Numbered from the stretch's first letter, positions 32,328 to 43,674 are shown. The stretch is DNA of 64,000 bases from Agapetus fuscipes (GCA_951799405.1 OX637332.1:1679001-1743000); one strand, 5' to 3'. Notes: generated by a model from the sequence alone, not told the origin. Program-made: numbers and translations.

Positions 32328-32862
32328 TACACAACAAGTAACATTTTAGACATAAACAAATGGATAAACATTAAAATCAAATACAAAATTCTAATTCAAA
32401 ACTTACAAAAATTTGGAAAACTCTATTTTTTTTTAAAAACACTAACACAGACAAACACAACTACTTACTCATATTCATAACAGCGTAAATAGAAAAAAAA
32501 AGTATTAAAACTGTCAGTCACTAAATGTGCTGGTGTATCTTTTCTATTTAATGGTCCGGAATGTGCATGATATTATATATCAGGGGTACTTATCATTGTT
32601 TGAGAAGGTTTATATTAGCTCGACTTACTTTTTGACAAATGGAAGATATTTTACTGTTTTTATAAAAAAAATAGGCTCATTATATTCATATTGTAATTTG
32701 TAAATAATTTTACTTGTAATGTGCCAACGCAAATGAATTTTTACGCATTCCAAAGTCAATATTTCAGAGCATCTTATGCAGGAATAATAATAGAAAACCT
32801 TTGCTTTGTCATATAAGATAGAGGATTTTTCATTCTGGCCAAAGGGGGTACAATGTAAAGTG
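32328..32862. other. No gene recognised
   Basis: AT-rich, unassigned. Confidence 0.5.
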
Positions 32863-33121
32863 TCTAATCTAATCGAATCTAAGTTGCAAATATATGTAGC
32901 ATTCAAGATTCACATTATATGCATTTTCACAAGCAGACACATTTAAGTTCGTGCTTAAAAATGCCGCATGTGGACCTACAATATAAAAACCCGAATCTCA
33001 AATGAATATACACCCTGCAACTCCTGCGGACCTTCCCTGAAACAGGGGTGACATTGGCAAAGTCAACCATTTTCTACAGCATGGGTGGTCAGCCGCATAC
33101 CAACCTATAACTCAAGAAACT
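32863..33121 (-). mobile_element. Element R copy (GATTA tail)
   Basis: Full-length. Confidence 0.9.
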
Positions 33122-33191
33122 TACTTAAAGTGTGTGTTTATAAATTGACTTACTTAAAAAGTGTGATTAATTAATTTCAAAATTGCACAGA

Positions 33192-33440
33192 ATAAAAGAG
33201 CTTCGTTTCTCTGTGTGTCACATCTAAAGGGTCCTCTGTGATTACAGATAACACTGTAAAAAAGTGTATTAAGAGTGCTCTGAGAGACACACCAATAGAC
33301 TTGTCTTTCTTCACTCTTAAAAGGGCAGTCTGTTTCACTCCTCCAGTCCCAAAATTAGTTATGTTCGGTCCCTGAAATTTGTGCGCATCTGATAAACGCG
33401 GCTGAACTAAATTGACAGCACATCACCCGCAGATATCTAG
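33192..33440 (-). mobile_element. Degenerate LINE-A 3' end
   Basis: Aligns with 6615-6870 (TGTGTGTCACATCTAAAGGG; CAGTCTGTTTCACTCC) with many changes; an old copy. Confidence 0.7.
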
Positions 33441-33892
33441 CAGTTTTGTTTGATTGCCTTTTTATCTCTCTCTCTTAAAGATGCTAGTATTGTTGACAGG
33501 GCGGTTTTCTAACAAACTTATTGGTTGCCTAAAATGCTGTGAACCCATTATACTATAAAAGCAAATATTAGCTGTTTTCCCTTTTGCTCAGGAGCTGCGT
33601 ATGGTGCTAGTTTAGCAAACTGTGATCATGGGACACGCAGGAAATCGGTGATCCCTATCACGCTTTATACGAATTTGCACACATATATCCATACATCTTC
33701 AACTAAAAAATACTTCCAGAAGCATCTTTCGCATTATGTTTTTTTTTTGCGTTTTATTGATCGTACTTAAAAATGACTTTTATAGAATAATCTGTAAAGT
33801 TAGGTCTTAAAAATTACGACACTATACTTATGTACTACTTAAAATCATTCTTGAAAAATTACATAAAAAATTCAGAAACATATTAAATTAAT
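33441..33892. other. No gene recognised
   Basis: Unassigned. Confidence 0.45.
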
Positions 33893-34053
33893 GCTCACAC
33901 TTGTAACTTTGCGCTTACTCATGCCAAAATTAAACTCAAATCTCATGTGAACGTAATCTCTGCAACTCTTGTCGCCTTGGCCATTGCTTGCGGATATTGG
34001 AAAAATTGAAACAATTTTTACAGTGTGGGCTGTCAGCTTCATACCAATCTATT
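33893..34053 (-). mobile_element. Degenerate, truncated element R
   Basis: Retains CTCAAATCTCATGTGAACGT and TACAGTGTGGGCTGTCAGC. Confidence 0.6.
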
Positions 34054-35149
34054 AAAACCTATAAAAAAAACTACTAAAACCATGCTCTACAGAAAGATCA
34101 CATAACCACTACAGTGTTGCTTGGTTATATCAATGACAATTTTTTGCCTTTTTTTAAAACCTTACTTTTGAAATTGTCCTCATACTTGGTTGTACTTTGA
34201 TTGTTTTTTTTTATGCAAATTGGGTTTTTGTTTTCTATGTGTGCACTTAAATGGTTTTTATATATTTTTGATCAGGGTCATTCATCCAGCATATACAAAT
34301 CGCATAGAACCATATGTGGCAATCTACGATTTATTTCAAAATTAGACAAAAATATATGGAAACACAAAAAAAAATTTTTTTTGTATTTTAATTTTTTTCT
34401 AGATTGCTGCTTTTTTGTTGTTCTTTACAATTTTTATGTATCGCAATGTTCTCAGCATATTTAAAATGTGGGAAAAAAGTGTGATGTAACTTGTCCGGGC
34501 TAGAGCATGACGGAAGTCATCGATTCAATAGAAAAGATTTGATGCAAGAAATACTTTTTTTTTTTTCGAAGAATGGATGATCCCACATAAGCTATTTTCT
34601 TACTTTATCCAAAATGGTATACTTATGATAAGTTATGGTGTTATTCATTTTAAGTAAAAAATACTGTATTTTTTTGTAAATAATTTTGTTATTATTATAC
34701 ATATTATTATAATTATTGCTAATATTATTGTTGTCCCCTATAATCACTGTGATATTTATAAACTACTTACTTGATCCTAACTAACTATGTATTATGTATG
34801 TATAATCAAAGAAATTATTCTCCTAGAAAGAAAATGTATGGGCGTATATATATATTTATATTGATGCAATTATTACTTAGTAATTATTAGTTAAATTGAT
34901 ATTAATGCAGTTAATTTACTTAAACTTAAAACGGTTTTATTTAAATTTCTATTAATGCAATTATTTTACTTCAATCTAAACAGGTTTTACTTAAGTTAAT
35001 ATCATTTTACTTAAATTAAAACAGCAGTTAGTTAAATTATCTTAATGCAGTCAACTTACTTAAATTAAAAATGACTTTAGCTAAATTTCTTTTAAAGCAA
35101 TTACTTTACTTAAATTTAAACAGATTTTAGTTAACAAGTTATTAAATAA
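34054..35149. other. No gene; decayed tandem array
   Basis: 34860-35140 repeats a TTTAATTAAAnTTATTTTACTT-like unit about seven times. The rest is AT-rich and unassigned. Confidence 0.55.
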
Positions 35150-35231
35150 GACTTTTAGGCTTACACGGCCGGCTGATGATGCTGGAGTGATGCTTTCCGG
35201 GATCTGTTGCCGTGGTCTGTGGGAGCTGGAG

Positions 35232-35279
35232 CTTCCGGACGTTTCGCCCATTTCTACGATGGGCTTCTTCAGCGTGAAG
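35232..35279 (-). ncRNA. Hammerhead-like fold, family 2
   Basis: Left-arm copy on the - strand; same sequence as 35466-35513. Confidence 0.42.
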
Positions 35280-35465
35280 TATGATGATGATGATGATCTT
35301 GATGAGGACTGTGATGTCAGTGGGTGTGCACTGAGCGTTTATATGTCTACCATCTTGCTATGAAACGTCAAACACACGCTGTAGAAGCAAGATGGTAGAC
35401 ATATAAACCCTCAGTGTACACACACTGACATCACAGTCCTCATCAAGATCATCATCATCATCATA

Positions 35466-35513
35466 CTTCACGCTGAAGAAGCCCATCGTAGAAATGGGCG
35501 AAACGTCCGGAAG
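35466..35513 (+). ncRNA. Hammerhead-like fold, family 2 (reference)
   Basis: Stem I CUUC(A)CG (35466-35472) / CGGAAG (35508-35513), 6 bp with one bulged A. Core CUGAAGA (35473-35479), an extra A, stem II GCCCAU/AUGGGC with loop CGUAGAA, GAAA (35500-35503), self-complementary ACGU as stem III, C at the cleavage position. A zero-loop stem III could form only between two molecules. Confidence 0.48.
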
Positions 35514-35873
35514 CTCCAGCTCCCACAGACCACGGCAACAGATCCCGGAAAGCATCACTCCAGCAAGTTATTAAATTAAGTTATTAAATGTTTCAGCGGA
35601 AACTTTGTAGAACTCCATTTGAAGAATTTTAAAATATGAAAACAAACACTGTTTGAATCTACTTATTTAGGTTTTAGTTATATAAGAAAGATGACTGTCA
35701 GTCTTGATTTCTGAGGGGAAATTTGTAAAAAATGACTTAAATATTTTTCTTACAATAACAATGTCGACCCTTTTTGTAAGGTACTTAATTGTTTTGTTGT
35801 ATTTATACCTTTCAACCTGTATACTTAACGACTCTCCCACTTAAATGCAGGCGCATGCACTCTATAGAGGCAA

Positions 35874-36118
35874 ATCATCTCATCTAAGTTGCAAAGATAT
35901 GTAACATTGGGGATTCACATTACATTTCACAAGCAGACAGGTACAAGATCGCGCTTGCGCATGCCGCATGTGGACCGACAATATAAATACCAAATCTCAA
36001 ATAGACATACACCCTGCAACTCTTGCCGACCTTCCCTGAAACAGGGGTGACATTGGCAAAGTGAACCATTTTCTACAGCATGGGTGGTCAGCCGCATACC
36101 AACCTATAAGTCGGGGAA
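35874..36118 (-). mobile_element. Element R copy (GATTA-type)
   Basis: Full-length with a very short tail. Confidence 0.88.
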
Positions 36119-36289
36119 CATTCACAAGAAATTACATTTTAGAAATTAAAAAATAAAATGGATAATATACATTAAAATCAAATACAAAATTCTAATTTAA
36201 AATCTATAAAAATTATTGTAATCATAATTAATTAGAACCTCGATTATCCAAGCTCTCTTTTATCGAGAAGTTTTTTTTTTTGTTTTTTT
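36119..36289. other. AT-rich, unassigned
   Basis: Ends in the poly(A) tail (as T) of the following LINE-B. Confidence 0.5.
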
Positions 36290-36705
36290 GAAAGCCTATG
36301 CGGGAGACTCCCTAGATTCGAGAGACTCTAAGGGTCTATGACACTTGTTATAGTGCCGCAGAGGTGTTGGTGATGTGGCAGTTGTCCATGTCCGGTTGCA
36401 GGGCCGTTAGCTGCGCAGTGCTGTGGTGTGTGTGACATTGCTTTGTTTTGAGACACTGAGAGGAAATGGCGATTGATATTGGATTTGAAAAGGGCAAGGT
36501 TAAATTGGGATGGAAACACAGATACCGGTAACTCATTCCATAAGCGGGCAGTTTGGCAAAGGAATGAGTCGTGAAAACACAAAGTTCTCATAGTTTTGAT
36601 ATAGACTGCAAATGGTTGAATGTGAGCCGTTCTACGAGTTGCCCTTGTTGTGACGAGAGGAGGGGGTATAAGTGAGGATATTTCATCAGAGCAGACGCCA
36701 TTGTT
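36290..36705 (-). mobile_element. LINE-B 3' fragment
   Basis: The - strand encodes DSFLCQTARLWNELPVSVFP and LALFKSNINRHFLSVSQNK, the jockey-like RT C-terminus, followed by the AGGGAGTCTCCCGCATAGG end and poly(A). Confidence 0.88.
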
Positions 36706-36850
36706 AAATTTGTTGATATTTGAAATTTGAATGAAAAAAAAGATATTTAAAAAAGTTTGATATTTCGAAACTTCATCGGCTTTTGAAACTGCTTTGGTTA
36801 AGCTTATGAGAATCCACTTGCCTAATTGTTACTTGTATTTTACATTTCTG
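36706..36850. other. Unassigned
   Basis: AT-rich. Confidence 0.4.
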
Positions 36851-37056
36851 CATCTATAATCTTTATTTGCAAGGATATATTGAGAATTAATTCCTGCTCA
36901 CAATCAGGCATGTGTAAGTTCGCGCTTGCACATGCTTAATATGTACCTACATACAAAATAAACCAATTCTCATATGAACATAAACATTGCAACTCCTGCC
37001 GCCTTTCCCCTAAAACCGGGGTGGCATTGGTAAAATGGAACCATGTTTTTACAGCA
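36851..37056 (-). mobile_element. Truncated element R (GATTATA-type)
   Basis: Lacks the CCTTGACTTATAGG terminus. Confidence 0.8.
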
Positions 37057-37644
37057 ACGAACTAGCATAAATAAATTTAAAAAAAGTTTTATCTGAGATT
37101 TTTGTTCTCTAATGTAGTTTCTTTCCACAATAGCTTTGATAATCGAGGTTCTACTTTAGTTAATAACAAGAATAATAATTGTTTATTGTAATAACAATTG
37201 TTTTCATAAAATCATCATAAATACCATCATAATTTTATTTTTTTTGTTGTTCATGTAGTATAATCTGAATATTTATTTTTAATATTATACAAATTGTTAT
37301 TTATCTTTTTAAACATGTAATTTTCAATACACTAAAATTTCAATTGTTTTAGATAGTTTTTTATTTGTCTGCACATTCTTCCTATTGTAAATATTATGAT
37401 GTTAGCATTTAGGGAATTGAATGTTAATAATATTGAATTAAACTTAAAATAGATGTGTCTAAAGGGGGAAGTCAAAATTTGGTTGGAATACTTAAAAAAA
37501 CATCAAAGTTGAATTATTATTTTTTAATCCTTCTACTTAATTATATTTTTTTGTGTATATTTGTGAATTCTTCACTGAATTTTGTCTTCCTTCGCACCCT
37601 TATGATATCCTAACATTTACAGTAAATACCACAGAACAATTTAT
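37057..37644. other. No gene recognised
   Basis: Very AT-rich, unassigned. Confidence 0.5.
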
Positions 37645-38117
37645 ATCTATAATCTAAGTTGCTAAGATATGTTAACATTCAAAATTCATATTAAATGCAT
37701 GCCCACAAACAGACATGTGTAACAAGAGTTTTAGGCTTACACGGCCGGCTGATGATGCTGGAATGATGTTTTCCGGGATCTGTTGCCGTGGTGTATGGGA
37801 GCTTAAGCTTCCGGACATTTTGCCCATGTCTACGATGGGCTTCTTCAGTGTGAAGTATGATGATGAAGATGATCTTGATGAAAACTTTGATTTCACGGAT
37901 TCAATGATCAAAAAGAAAAAACGCGTATCTCCGACTTCGCGTAAAATGGATTAGCGTAAGTCGGGGTATTACTGTACTTACAATTCAAAAAGTAAACCTC
38001 AAATGAACGTAAGCTCTGCAACTTTGCTGACCTTCCCTGAAACAGGGGTGACATTGACCAAGTGAACAATTTTTTACAGCATGGCTCGTCAGCCTCATAC
38101 CAAGCTATAAACCAAGG
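37645..38117 (-). mobile_element. Element R split by a mosaic insertion
   Basis: R halves (37645-37722 and about 37977-38117) flank the insertion described next. Confidence 0.8.
37722..37976. mobile_element. Mosaic: Penelope-like arm + pogo/mariner-like end
   Basis: 37725-37890 is one arm of the family-2 terminal repeat with a damaged hammerhead core (GAAA changed to AAAA). 37915-37976 (TCCGACTTCGCGTAAAATGG to GGGGTATTACTGTA) resembles a pogo/mariner terminal repeat with a TA flank. Confidence 0.55.
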
Positions 38118-38495
38118 GTTCCTTACTGTTTTACTTTACTTACCTTTTGAAAATAATTTATTACAAATCTCTCAATGAGTACCTTTCTGTGGTTCATACT
38201 GTAAAAATCAGTGTTGTTCACACACAGAAAATCCATGGCTCAACCGTGATTTAACTTAAATTTTTCATACAAAAAAACGAAGATCTATGGATCAAATGTG
38301 TTGTGGATAGCCCTGAATGGGTTGATTTATAAACAATCCCAAGCCTTGGACTCTACCCAACCTAAGCTTTTATGCAAACAGGAACATTTGAATTTTCTAT
38401 GGTTTGTGCATTAAGGGAGTGAAAATTCCTTTTTAATTTTAATTAGAAATAACTTTTTTATGCAACAAAGTTTTATTTTCACATTATTTTTTTAC
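38118..38495. other. No gene recognised
   Basis: AT-rich, unassigned. Confidence 0.5.
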
Positions 38496-38640
38496 ACTGT
38501 AACTGCTACTCTGTCGCCATTCCGCTAGGGGTGGCCAGAGCCTCTGCAGAGCTGCCTCCATTTTTTCCTATCCTGACATACCTCTTTCAATTCATTCATA
38601 TCCATCACTTTTTTATGCATTTTCTTCTTTTACGCTCATT
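38496..38640 (-). mobile_element. LINE-C 3' fragment
   Basis: Tail ACTGTAACTGC (from GTTACA), AGCGGAATGGCGA on the - strand and MNELKEVCQDRKKW-like coding. Confidence 0.75.
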
Positions 38641-39644
38641 TTTTATGGACGCTTATATAATCAGATAGCACTTGGGCAATTTAACTCTAAATGTGAAAAA
38701 AAACTGTTGTATAAAAAAGTTATTTTTAATTAAAATTAAGAACATTTGACTTATTTTTTAGCTTAATCGAATCTCAAGCTTAGGATTGCTTATAATTCAT
38801 TCTCGACAACTGAAAATTATGCGTAGGGGAATATTTATTACGTGGGCAAGATTGTTTGTATGAAAAGTTGGTCACAATATGAAAAATAAATTGTATATTT
38901 GTTAAAATACATATAAGTACCAAAGATGAATGCATATATTGAAATATCACGCAATCTTATATTCATATTTTTAATTGCAATGTATCTTCTGTATAACAAT
39001 TATTGTTTTTGTTTTCTTATTAAATATTCAATTTATAATGCGGGAATTTCATTTTCTTCTTCACCAACTTCTTAACCAACCAGAGACAGGTGGTAAGTCC
39101 TGTGACTCCCATCTCATCCTGACTCCGTGCGGCGGGCCTGAGTTTGGGTCTTGGATTTTAAAAAAACTAAGACCTGACTCGGTGAGACCGTAGATTGCTC
39201 AGTTATTCCACAAATCTCTGTATCTTTCTAACTCGTCGGTCTAATTAGACCGACATTCTTTCTATTTTTTCTATATTCTTTTCCGCCTCTAGGTGGTTGG
39301 CCACTTAGTCAGGAGAGCGCCTCCCGAACAGTCTCAGTAGTAGCAACTGGAATTCTAGGCCTTAAGTCATATGTTAAGACGCTCAGAATCACTTTGCATT
39401 TTTGTAAGTAAATTTAAATTCATCGAGCCCTACACCCTCACGGCTATAATCTTTCAGTGATTTCTGAGCCTCCTTTGCTTTGTGTAAACACTTGGTAAAG
39501 TGTAGCTTCACGGGAGGGCCTTCTGCCACTCGCATCTCACATAACGTTTTGCATGCGAGTCCTGTGACACATCCCCGGATGGGATGGATATACAGGGTGT
39601 GTGTCAGCGGTGGGGAGACTGACCCTGAGAGAAGGTTGTTGTAT
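38641..39644. other. No gene recognised
   Basis: 38975-39640 is less AT-rich and has short open frames without domains. Confidence 0.45.
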
Positions 39645-39897
39645 CTTTCTATGATCTAAGCTGCAAAGATATGTTAACATTTAAGGTTCATATTAAATGT
39701 ATGCCCACAGACAGGCACATGTACATAGGTTCGCGCTTATACATTTTGAATGTGTGCATATAAATAAACAAAACCTCACATGAATATAAACCTTGCAACT
39801 CCTGCCGGCTTTCCGTGAAACTGGGGTGGCATTGGCAACGGTGAACCAATTTTTACAGCACGTGGGGTCAGCCTCATACCAACTTACCAGTCAAGGA
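39645..39897 (-). mobile_element. Element R copy (GATTATA-type body)
   Basis: Full-length, diverged. Confidence 0.85.
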
Positions 39898-39944
39898 GCC
39901 TTCTTCCTTTGTGAAATTTTCGTAGCAAGCTATCTGTACCCTGA

Positions 39945-40127
39945 GTACGAGTTTTTTTCACTTTACTCGAAGTATTGAGTATTCGAGAAAAATGTATGTA
40001 AACTTGTAAAGCACCTCTGGCAAAACAAATTTCGATTTTTTTTGCCAGGGTTGCTTTACAAGTTCACACACATTTTTCTCGAATACTCAATACTTCGAGT
40101 AAAGTGAAAAAACTCGTACTCAGGGTC
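39945..40127. mobile_element. Fold-back MITE
   Basis: Near-perfect inverted arms of about 75 bp (ACCCTGAGTACGAGTTTTTT; TTTACTCGAAGTATTGAGTA) around a short AT-rich centre. The single difference cluster is near ATGTATGTAAAC / GTTCACACACAT. Confidence 0.9.
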
Positions 40128-40321
40128 CTGAGGTAAACATCAAACAGATGCATCGACAAGCCTTAAAATGAATGCGATAAAAATCGGAACCAACGTCGCC
40201 ATCTTGTAAAAAATCACTTTCGATAGTTCAATGTGATGGTAGGTGGATTGATAAACTTTAATTTAAGAACAACAATATAACACCCATTGATTTTAGGAGT
40301 AATGCTTCTTTAGGTCGGCCC

Positions 40322-40582
40322 ATTCCTTGACTTATAGATTGGTATGCGGCTGACCACCCATGCTGTAGAAAATGGTTCACTTTGCCAATGTCACCCATGT
40401 TTCAGGAAAGGTCGGCAGGAGTTGCATTTGTTGTATGTCCATTTGAGATTTGGTTTTTATATTGTAGGTTCACATGCGGCATGCGCAAACGCGAACTTGT
40501 ACGTGTCTGCTTGTGAGAATGCATGTAAAGTGAATCCCCAATGTTACAAATCCTTACAACTTAGATTAGATTAGATAAGATA
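40322..40582 (+). mobile_element. Element R copy (GATTA tail)
   Basis: Full-length; its tail runs straight into the hammerhead-like element that follows. Confidence 0.9.
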
Positions 40583-40585
40583 GGT

Positions 40586-40625
40586 CCTCCTGAAAATAGC
40601 ATAAGCAAGTCAAAAGTACTCGAGG
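40586..40625 (+). ncRNA. Degenerate hammerhead-like fold, family 3
   Basis: Stem I CCUC/GAGG (40586-40589, 40622-40625), core CUGAAAA, AAAA in place of GAAA, self-complementary AGUACU, C at the cleavage position. Stem II is weak. Relatives lie at 17474 and, on the - strand, 16758-16797. Confidence 0.3.
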
Positions 40626-40809
40626 TGAAATAAATGCTCAACTTATGAAAATAAAACTCTGTCCATTAAAATTTATCTTTTTTATTTCAATTTTTTAATG
40701 GTTAGATTATCAATGCTGAAAATCCCTAATTTTTTTTTAAATAAATGTAAAGAAAACATTTTTTCTTCATTTTAAACACCTTTATTGCAAAGATTATAAA
40801 CATATTCCG

Positions 40810-41206
40810 TCTTCAGAAGCGCTATTCTGCTAAATTCCTGACGACTTTAAGGCGACGAGCTCGCGATTCGTGTCCAAAAATAAGGTATCTAAATCTAAAT
40901 CTAAGCTGCAAAGATATGTATCATTTGAGATTAATATTAAATGCATTCCCACAAACAGACACGCATAATTTCGCGCTCACACATGCCGCATGTGGACCTA
41001 CAATATAAAAAAAAACCCAATCTCAAATTAACATAAGCCCTGCAAGTCTTGCCGACCTTCCCTGAAACAGGGGTGACATTGGCAAAGTGAACCATTTCTT
41101 ACAGGTATACTGTATTTTTTTTTTTTATCTATGGAGCTCTTTCGCAAACGCTAGCGTTCCCGACTTGTACGGATATCCAAAGTGTAGCAGAATAGCGCTT
41201 CAGACC
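40810..41206. mobile_element. MITE-3 interrupted by element R
   Basis: TIRs TCAGAAGCGCTATTCTGCTA / TAGCAGAATAGCGCTTCAGA. A truncated R is nested inside. Confidence 0.82.
40887..41106 (-). mobile_element. Truncated element R nested in MITE-3
   Basis: GATTTA-type tail; stops at the ACCATTTCTTACAG point. Confidence 0.85.
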
Positions 41207-41227
41207 ATCATACTTCTGAATCTTTTA

Positions 41228-41315
41228 TCTCCTATCCTTTGGCGCCCTTGAGATGGTCCTGGACCATTAAATGGCGCCACAGGAAAGAAATCATCCATCA
41301 TCATCATCATCTATT
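41228..41315 (+). mobile_element. LINE-F 3' end in the P450 3' flank
   Basis: GGCGCCCTTGAGATGGTCCT, ATGGCGCCACAGGAAAGAAA and a CATCATCATCAT tail; same family as 19352-19530. Confidence 0.82.
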
Positions 41316-41322
41316 CTTATTT

Positions 41323-41655
41323 TTAATCATTACACTTGTGCCTTAGGGTCACAACTGCATTGAACGGCGCTGCTGAAGGTGTGGCTCCATCTATTACATC
41401 TTCAGGAGGTCTCGGATGACCCGGCGGCGTCCGGAAGTCGAAGTTCTGCAGCATGGTGACCACAAACATGAAGATGTTGGATCTGGCCAGCGACTCTCCC
41501 ATGCAGCGGTGCTTTCCAAGGCCGAAGGGGAAGTAGGCCTCTGGAATGGAAATCTTGCCGTCCACCAGGAAGCGCTCCGGCTTGAAGGCCATCGCGTCCT
41601 GGAAGAGATTCTCGTTCATGAGGATGCCGTGGAAGTTGGCCAGCACCATGGCGTC
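41323..41655 (-). CDS. P450 exon 3 (haem-binding loop)
   Basis: After acceptor ACTGTTCCAG it runs in phase 0 to TAA, residues 390-499. FKPERF (413-418) is the PERF motif. FPFGLGKHRCMGE (431-443) is the haem-binding loop with axial Cys440. It is complete and undamaged. The stop codon lies only about 10 bp from the CAT-repeat tail of a LINE-F inserted on the opposite strand, so the 3'UTR must run through that insertion. Confidence 0.96.
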   Translation of the reverse strand, partial: DAMVLANFHGILMNENLFQDAMAFKPERFLVDGKISIPEAYFPFGLGKHRCMGESLARSNIFMFVVTMLQNFDFRTPPGHPRPPEDVIDGATPSAAPFNAVVTLRHKCND

Positions 41656-41768
41656 CTGGAACAGTATAAAATATTTCATCCAAGAGCAGTCTAATAGGTT
41701 TTTGGATGCCTAAGCTCCTAGCATTCTTTGTAATTTAAAAAAGAAGAAAGATTATTTTCGTCCCCTCA

Positions 41769-42005
41769 GTGTTTGTTTGGCTTGTATACCATTTGATTCA
41801 ATGATGAACTTTCAATAAAATTGTCTTGAAAATCATTTTCTGAGCCAAGAAAAAAACATAAATCACGATAAGGTGAAAATTGTTAAAAAAAAATTCAAAT
41901 TAATTGCCACTTTTCATGAGATACATTGGTCCAGTACACATACAAACATTGCTCATGTGAAATTACCCCTAATCTAATGGACATAATACAAACAGGAACT
42001 ACAGG
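41769..42005. mobile_element. MITE-1 copy in P450 intron 2
   Basis: Diverged; TIRs GTGTTTGTTTGGCTTGTATA and GGACATAATACAAACAGGAAC. Confidence 0.75.
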
Positions 42006-42061
42006 GACGTTTTTCCGATGTCAAGTAGCACGCAAACCTTTGGAGTTTATTTTTCGTACAT

Positions 42062-42264
42062 GATCTAATCTAATCTAATCTAAGCTGCAAGGATACATAT
42101 ATATCATTTAAAATTTATATCAAATGCATTCCCACAAGCAGACATGTATAATTTCGCGCTAACAAATGCCGCATGTGGACCTACATTATAAAAACCTAAT
42201 CTCAAATGAACATAAGCCCTCCAACTCTTGCCGTCCTTCCCTGAAATAGGGGTGACATTGCTAC
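42062..42264 (-). mobile_element. Truncated element R (GATTA tail)
   Basis: Stops at AGGGGTGACATTG. Confidence 0.85.
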
Positions 42265-42311
42265 ATGTAAAATTTAAGTTTCATAGATAAATAGAAAAAA
42301 AATGATATTGA

Positions 42312-42535
42312 GTTGGTCCGGTTGATAGATTAGTGAGCAGATAACTTCCATGCCGAGAGCTATGGTTCGATCTCCACCTAGGGTGACAGAAATGACATTC
42401 AATTCGATGTTTGTTTCAAACACAAAATAAAAATTATCGGCAAGGTGTTTTCTCAGCCTTCACAAGACATGAGAACCAGTCCCATCGAGAGAGAGCTGTT
42501 GGCGTAAGGCCGTTACCCTTACCCAGCCGAATAGC
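42312..42535 (+). mobile_element. SINE-B in P450 intron 2
   Basis: Diverged tRNA-like head (GATAGATTAGTGAGCAG; GGTTCGATCTCC) and body. Confidence 0.8.
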
Positions 42536-42609
42536 ATCACATTAGACCCCATATTTTGATTATGCTGAATCCATTGATGGTGTGCTTGATTGGTTCTTAT
42601 TTCCATTAC

Positions 42610-42727
42610 CTTGGGAACAGTGTATCCACACAAGTCAGTCTTCCTGAGCGCTCTGTGAGGAATGCCGAATGTCCTGCCCATGAAGTGCCGGATGGTCTCC
42701 AGAACAACGGCCTCGTTGTACGGCATG
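42610..42727 (-). CDS. P450 exon 2 (ExxR)
   Basis: The acceptor is CTTTTCCAG|C and the donor AAG|GTAATG. The first base completes an Asn codon, followed by residues 351-389. MPYNEAVVLETIRHF contains the invariant K-helix ExxR (E360, R363), and IPHRALRKTDLCGYTVPK is the usual following block. Intron 1 (42728-43889) contains two hammerhead-like folds; intron 2 (41656-42609) contains a MITE, an element R and a SINE-B. Confidence 0.95.
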
Positions 42728-42906
42728 CTGGAAAAGCAGTACAAATAATTATAAAACTCCTTGTGGTGTATTTAGTATAGTTGGCAAATAATTAATACAC
42801 CTAGTCTATGGTTTGATAGATTTTGCAACGTTGCTCTCTGAAACACAGATAGAAGACGATTGAGGATGAACTGAGTTTCATCCTCAGTCGTCGTGCAGAG
42901 AGTGTG

Positions 42907-42948
42907 TCTCGTGAAGACGTTAGCTACGTCGCTAACAAAACGTCGAGA
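42907..42948 (+). ncRNA. Hammerhead-like fold, family 4, in P450 intron 1
   Basis: Stem I UCUC/GAGA, core GUGAAGA (first C lost), one extra C, stem II GUUAGC/GCUAAC with loop UACGUC, AAAA for GAAA, self-complementary ACGU, C at cleavage position. Preceded by a separate hairpin TGAGGATGAA / TTCATCCTCA (42862-42885). The strand is antisense to the gene. Confidence 0.35.
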
Positions 42949-43633
42949 ATAATGTAAGTTCTCTTATAACGGTTCGTGTAATATCCCATAAAAAAAACTG
43001 TACAGTGATGGTAAATATGTCAAACGACCGTAATTCCAACCTAAACCTAACAGATAGAAGAGCCAGTCGATAGTAGCCACGCTCTCCCTCAAGTAATCTG
43101 TCAACATGTATGGAAAACATGCAGGGTTCACATCCATGGTCCTAGCAATCATCTATTCACGAATAGTGCAATGCTATTATTCGTTTTTGCGCTCAACTAC
43201 GGCATCTGTTGATTAAATGCCAAATGTCTCCTTTTTTACCTACAATCTTCGATCGGGAGAAACAACAATTAGTTCATGCTTCTTCATCAAAAAAGAGTCT
43301 CGTTGTATACGACTTCAACGAACAATTGAGAAACCTGTTAATCTTTCGTATAGAAGAAAACAATCTATCTGTATTAAACATTGAATTTGGAGTAGAAATT
43401 ATTTCAACCACTATTAAAGAAAAGAGTTTTTTGCTATTTGTAAAGGTACATTTTTAACACCATTCTTTCCAGCATCCTTGGATTTGAGCTCAAGCCTCCT
43501 ATTCAGAAAGCATATACCATGCCATTTAGTAACTCACCGAACTTTATTGGAAAATATTGTGACTTTTTTTTTTTTAAATAAAAAAAACTTTTGTAAAACA
43601 TAGTTTTATTTTCACATTTTTTGAGTTTACAAT
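42949..43633. other. P450 intron 1 sequence, unassigned
   Basis: No further repeat or coding recognised; an 82-codon + frame at 43209-43457 lacks domains. Confidence 0.5.
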
Positions 43634-43674
43634 GCCTAAGCGCTATCGAACTTTATCCGTCCATCTTCAGAGGC
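43634..43674 (-). ncRNA. Hammerhead-like fold, family 5, in P450 intron 1
   Basis: Stem I GCCU/AGGC, core CUGAAGA (43670-43664), an extra U, stem II GGAC/GUUC, GAUA in place of GAAA, self-complementary AGCGCU, U at cleavage position. Confidence 0.38.

Larger units (their letters stand above)
35150..35568. mobile_element. Penelope-like terminal repeats, inverted pair
   Basis: Two arms as at 24530-24915 in the same head-to-head arrangement, about 95% alike. The spacer holds ACTGACATCACAGTCCTCAT and its inverse. Confidence 0.62.
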
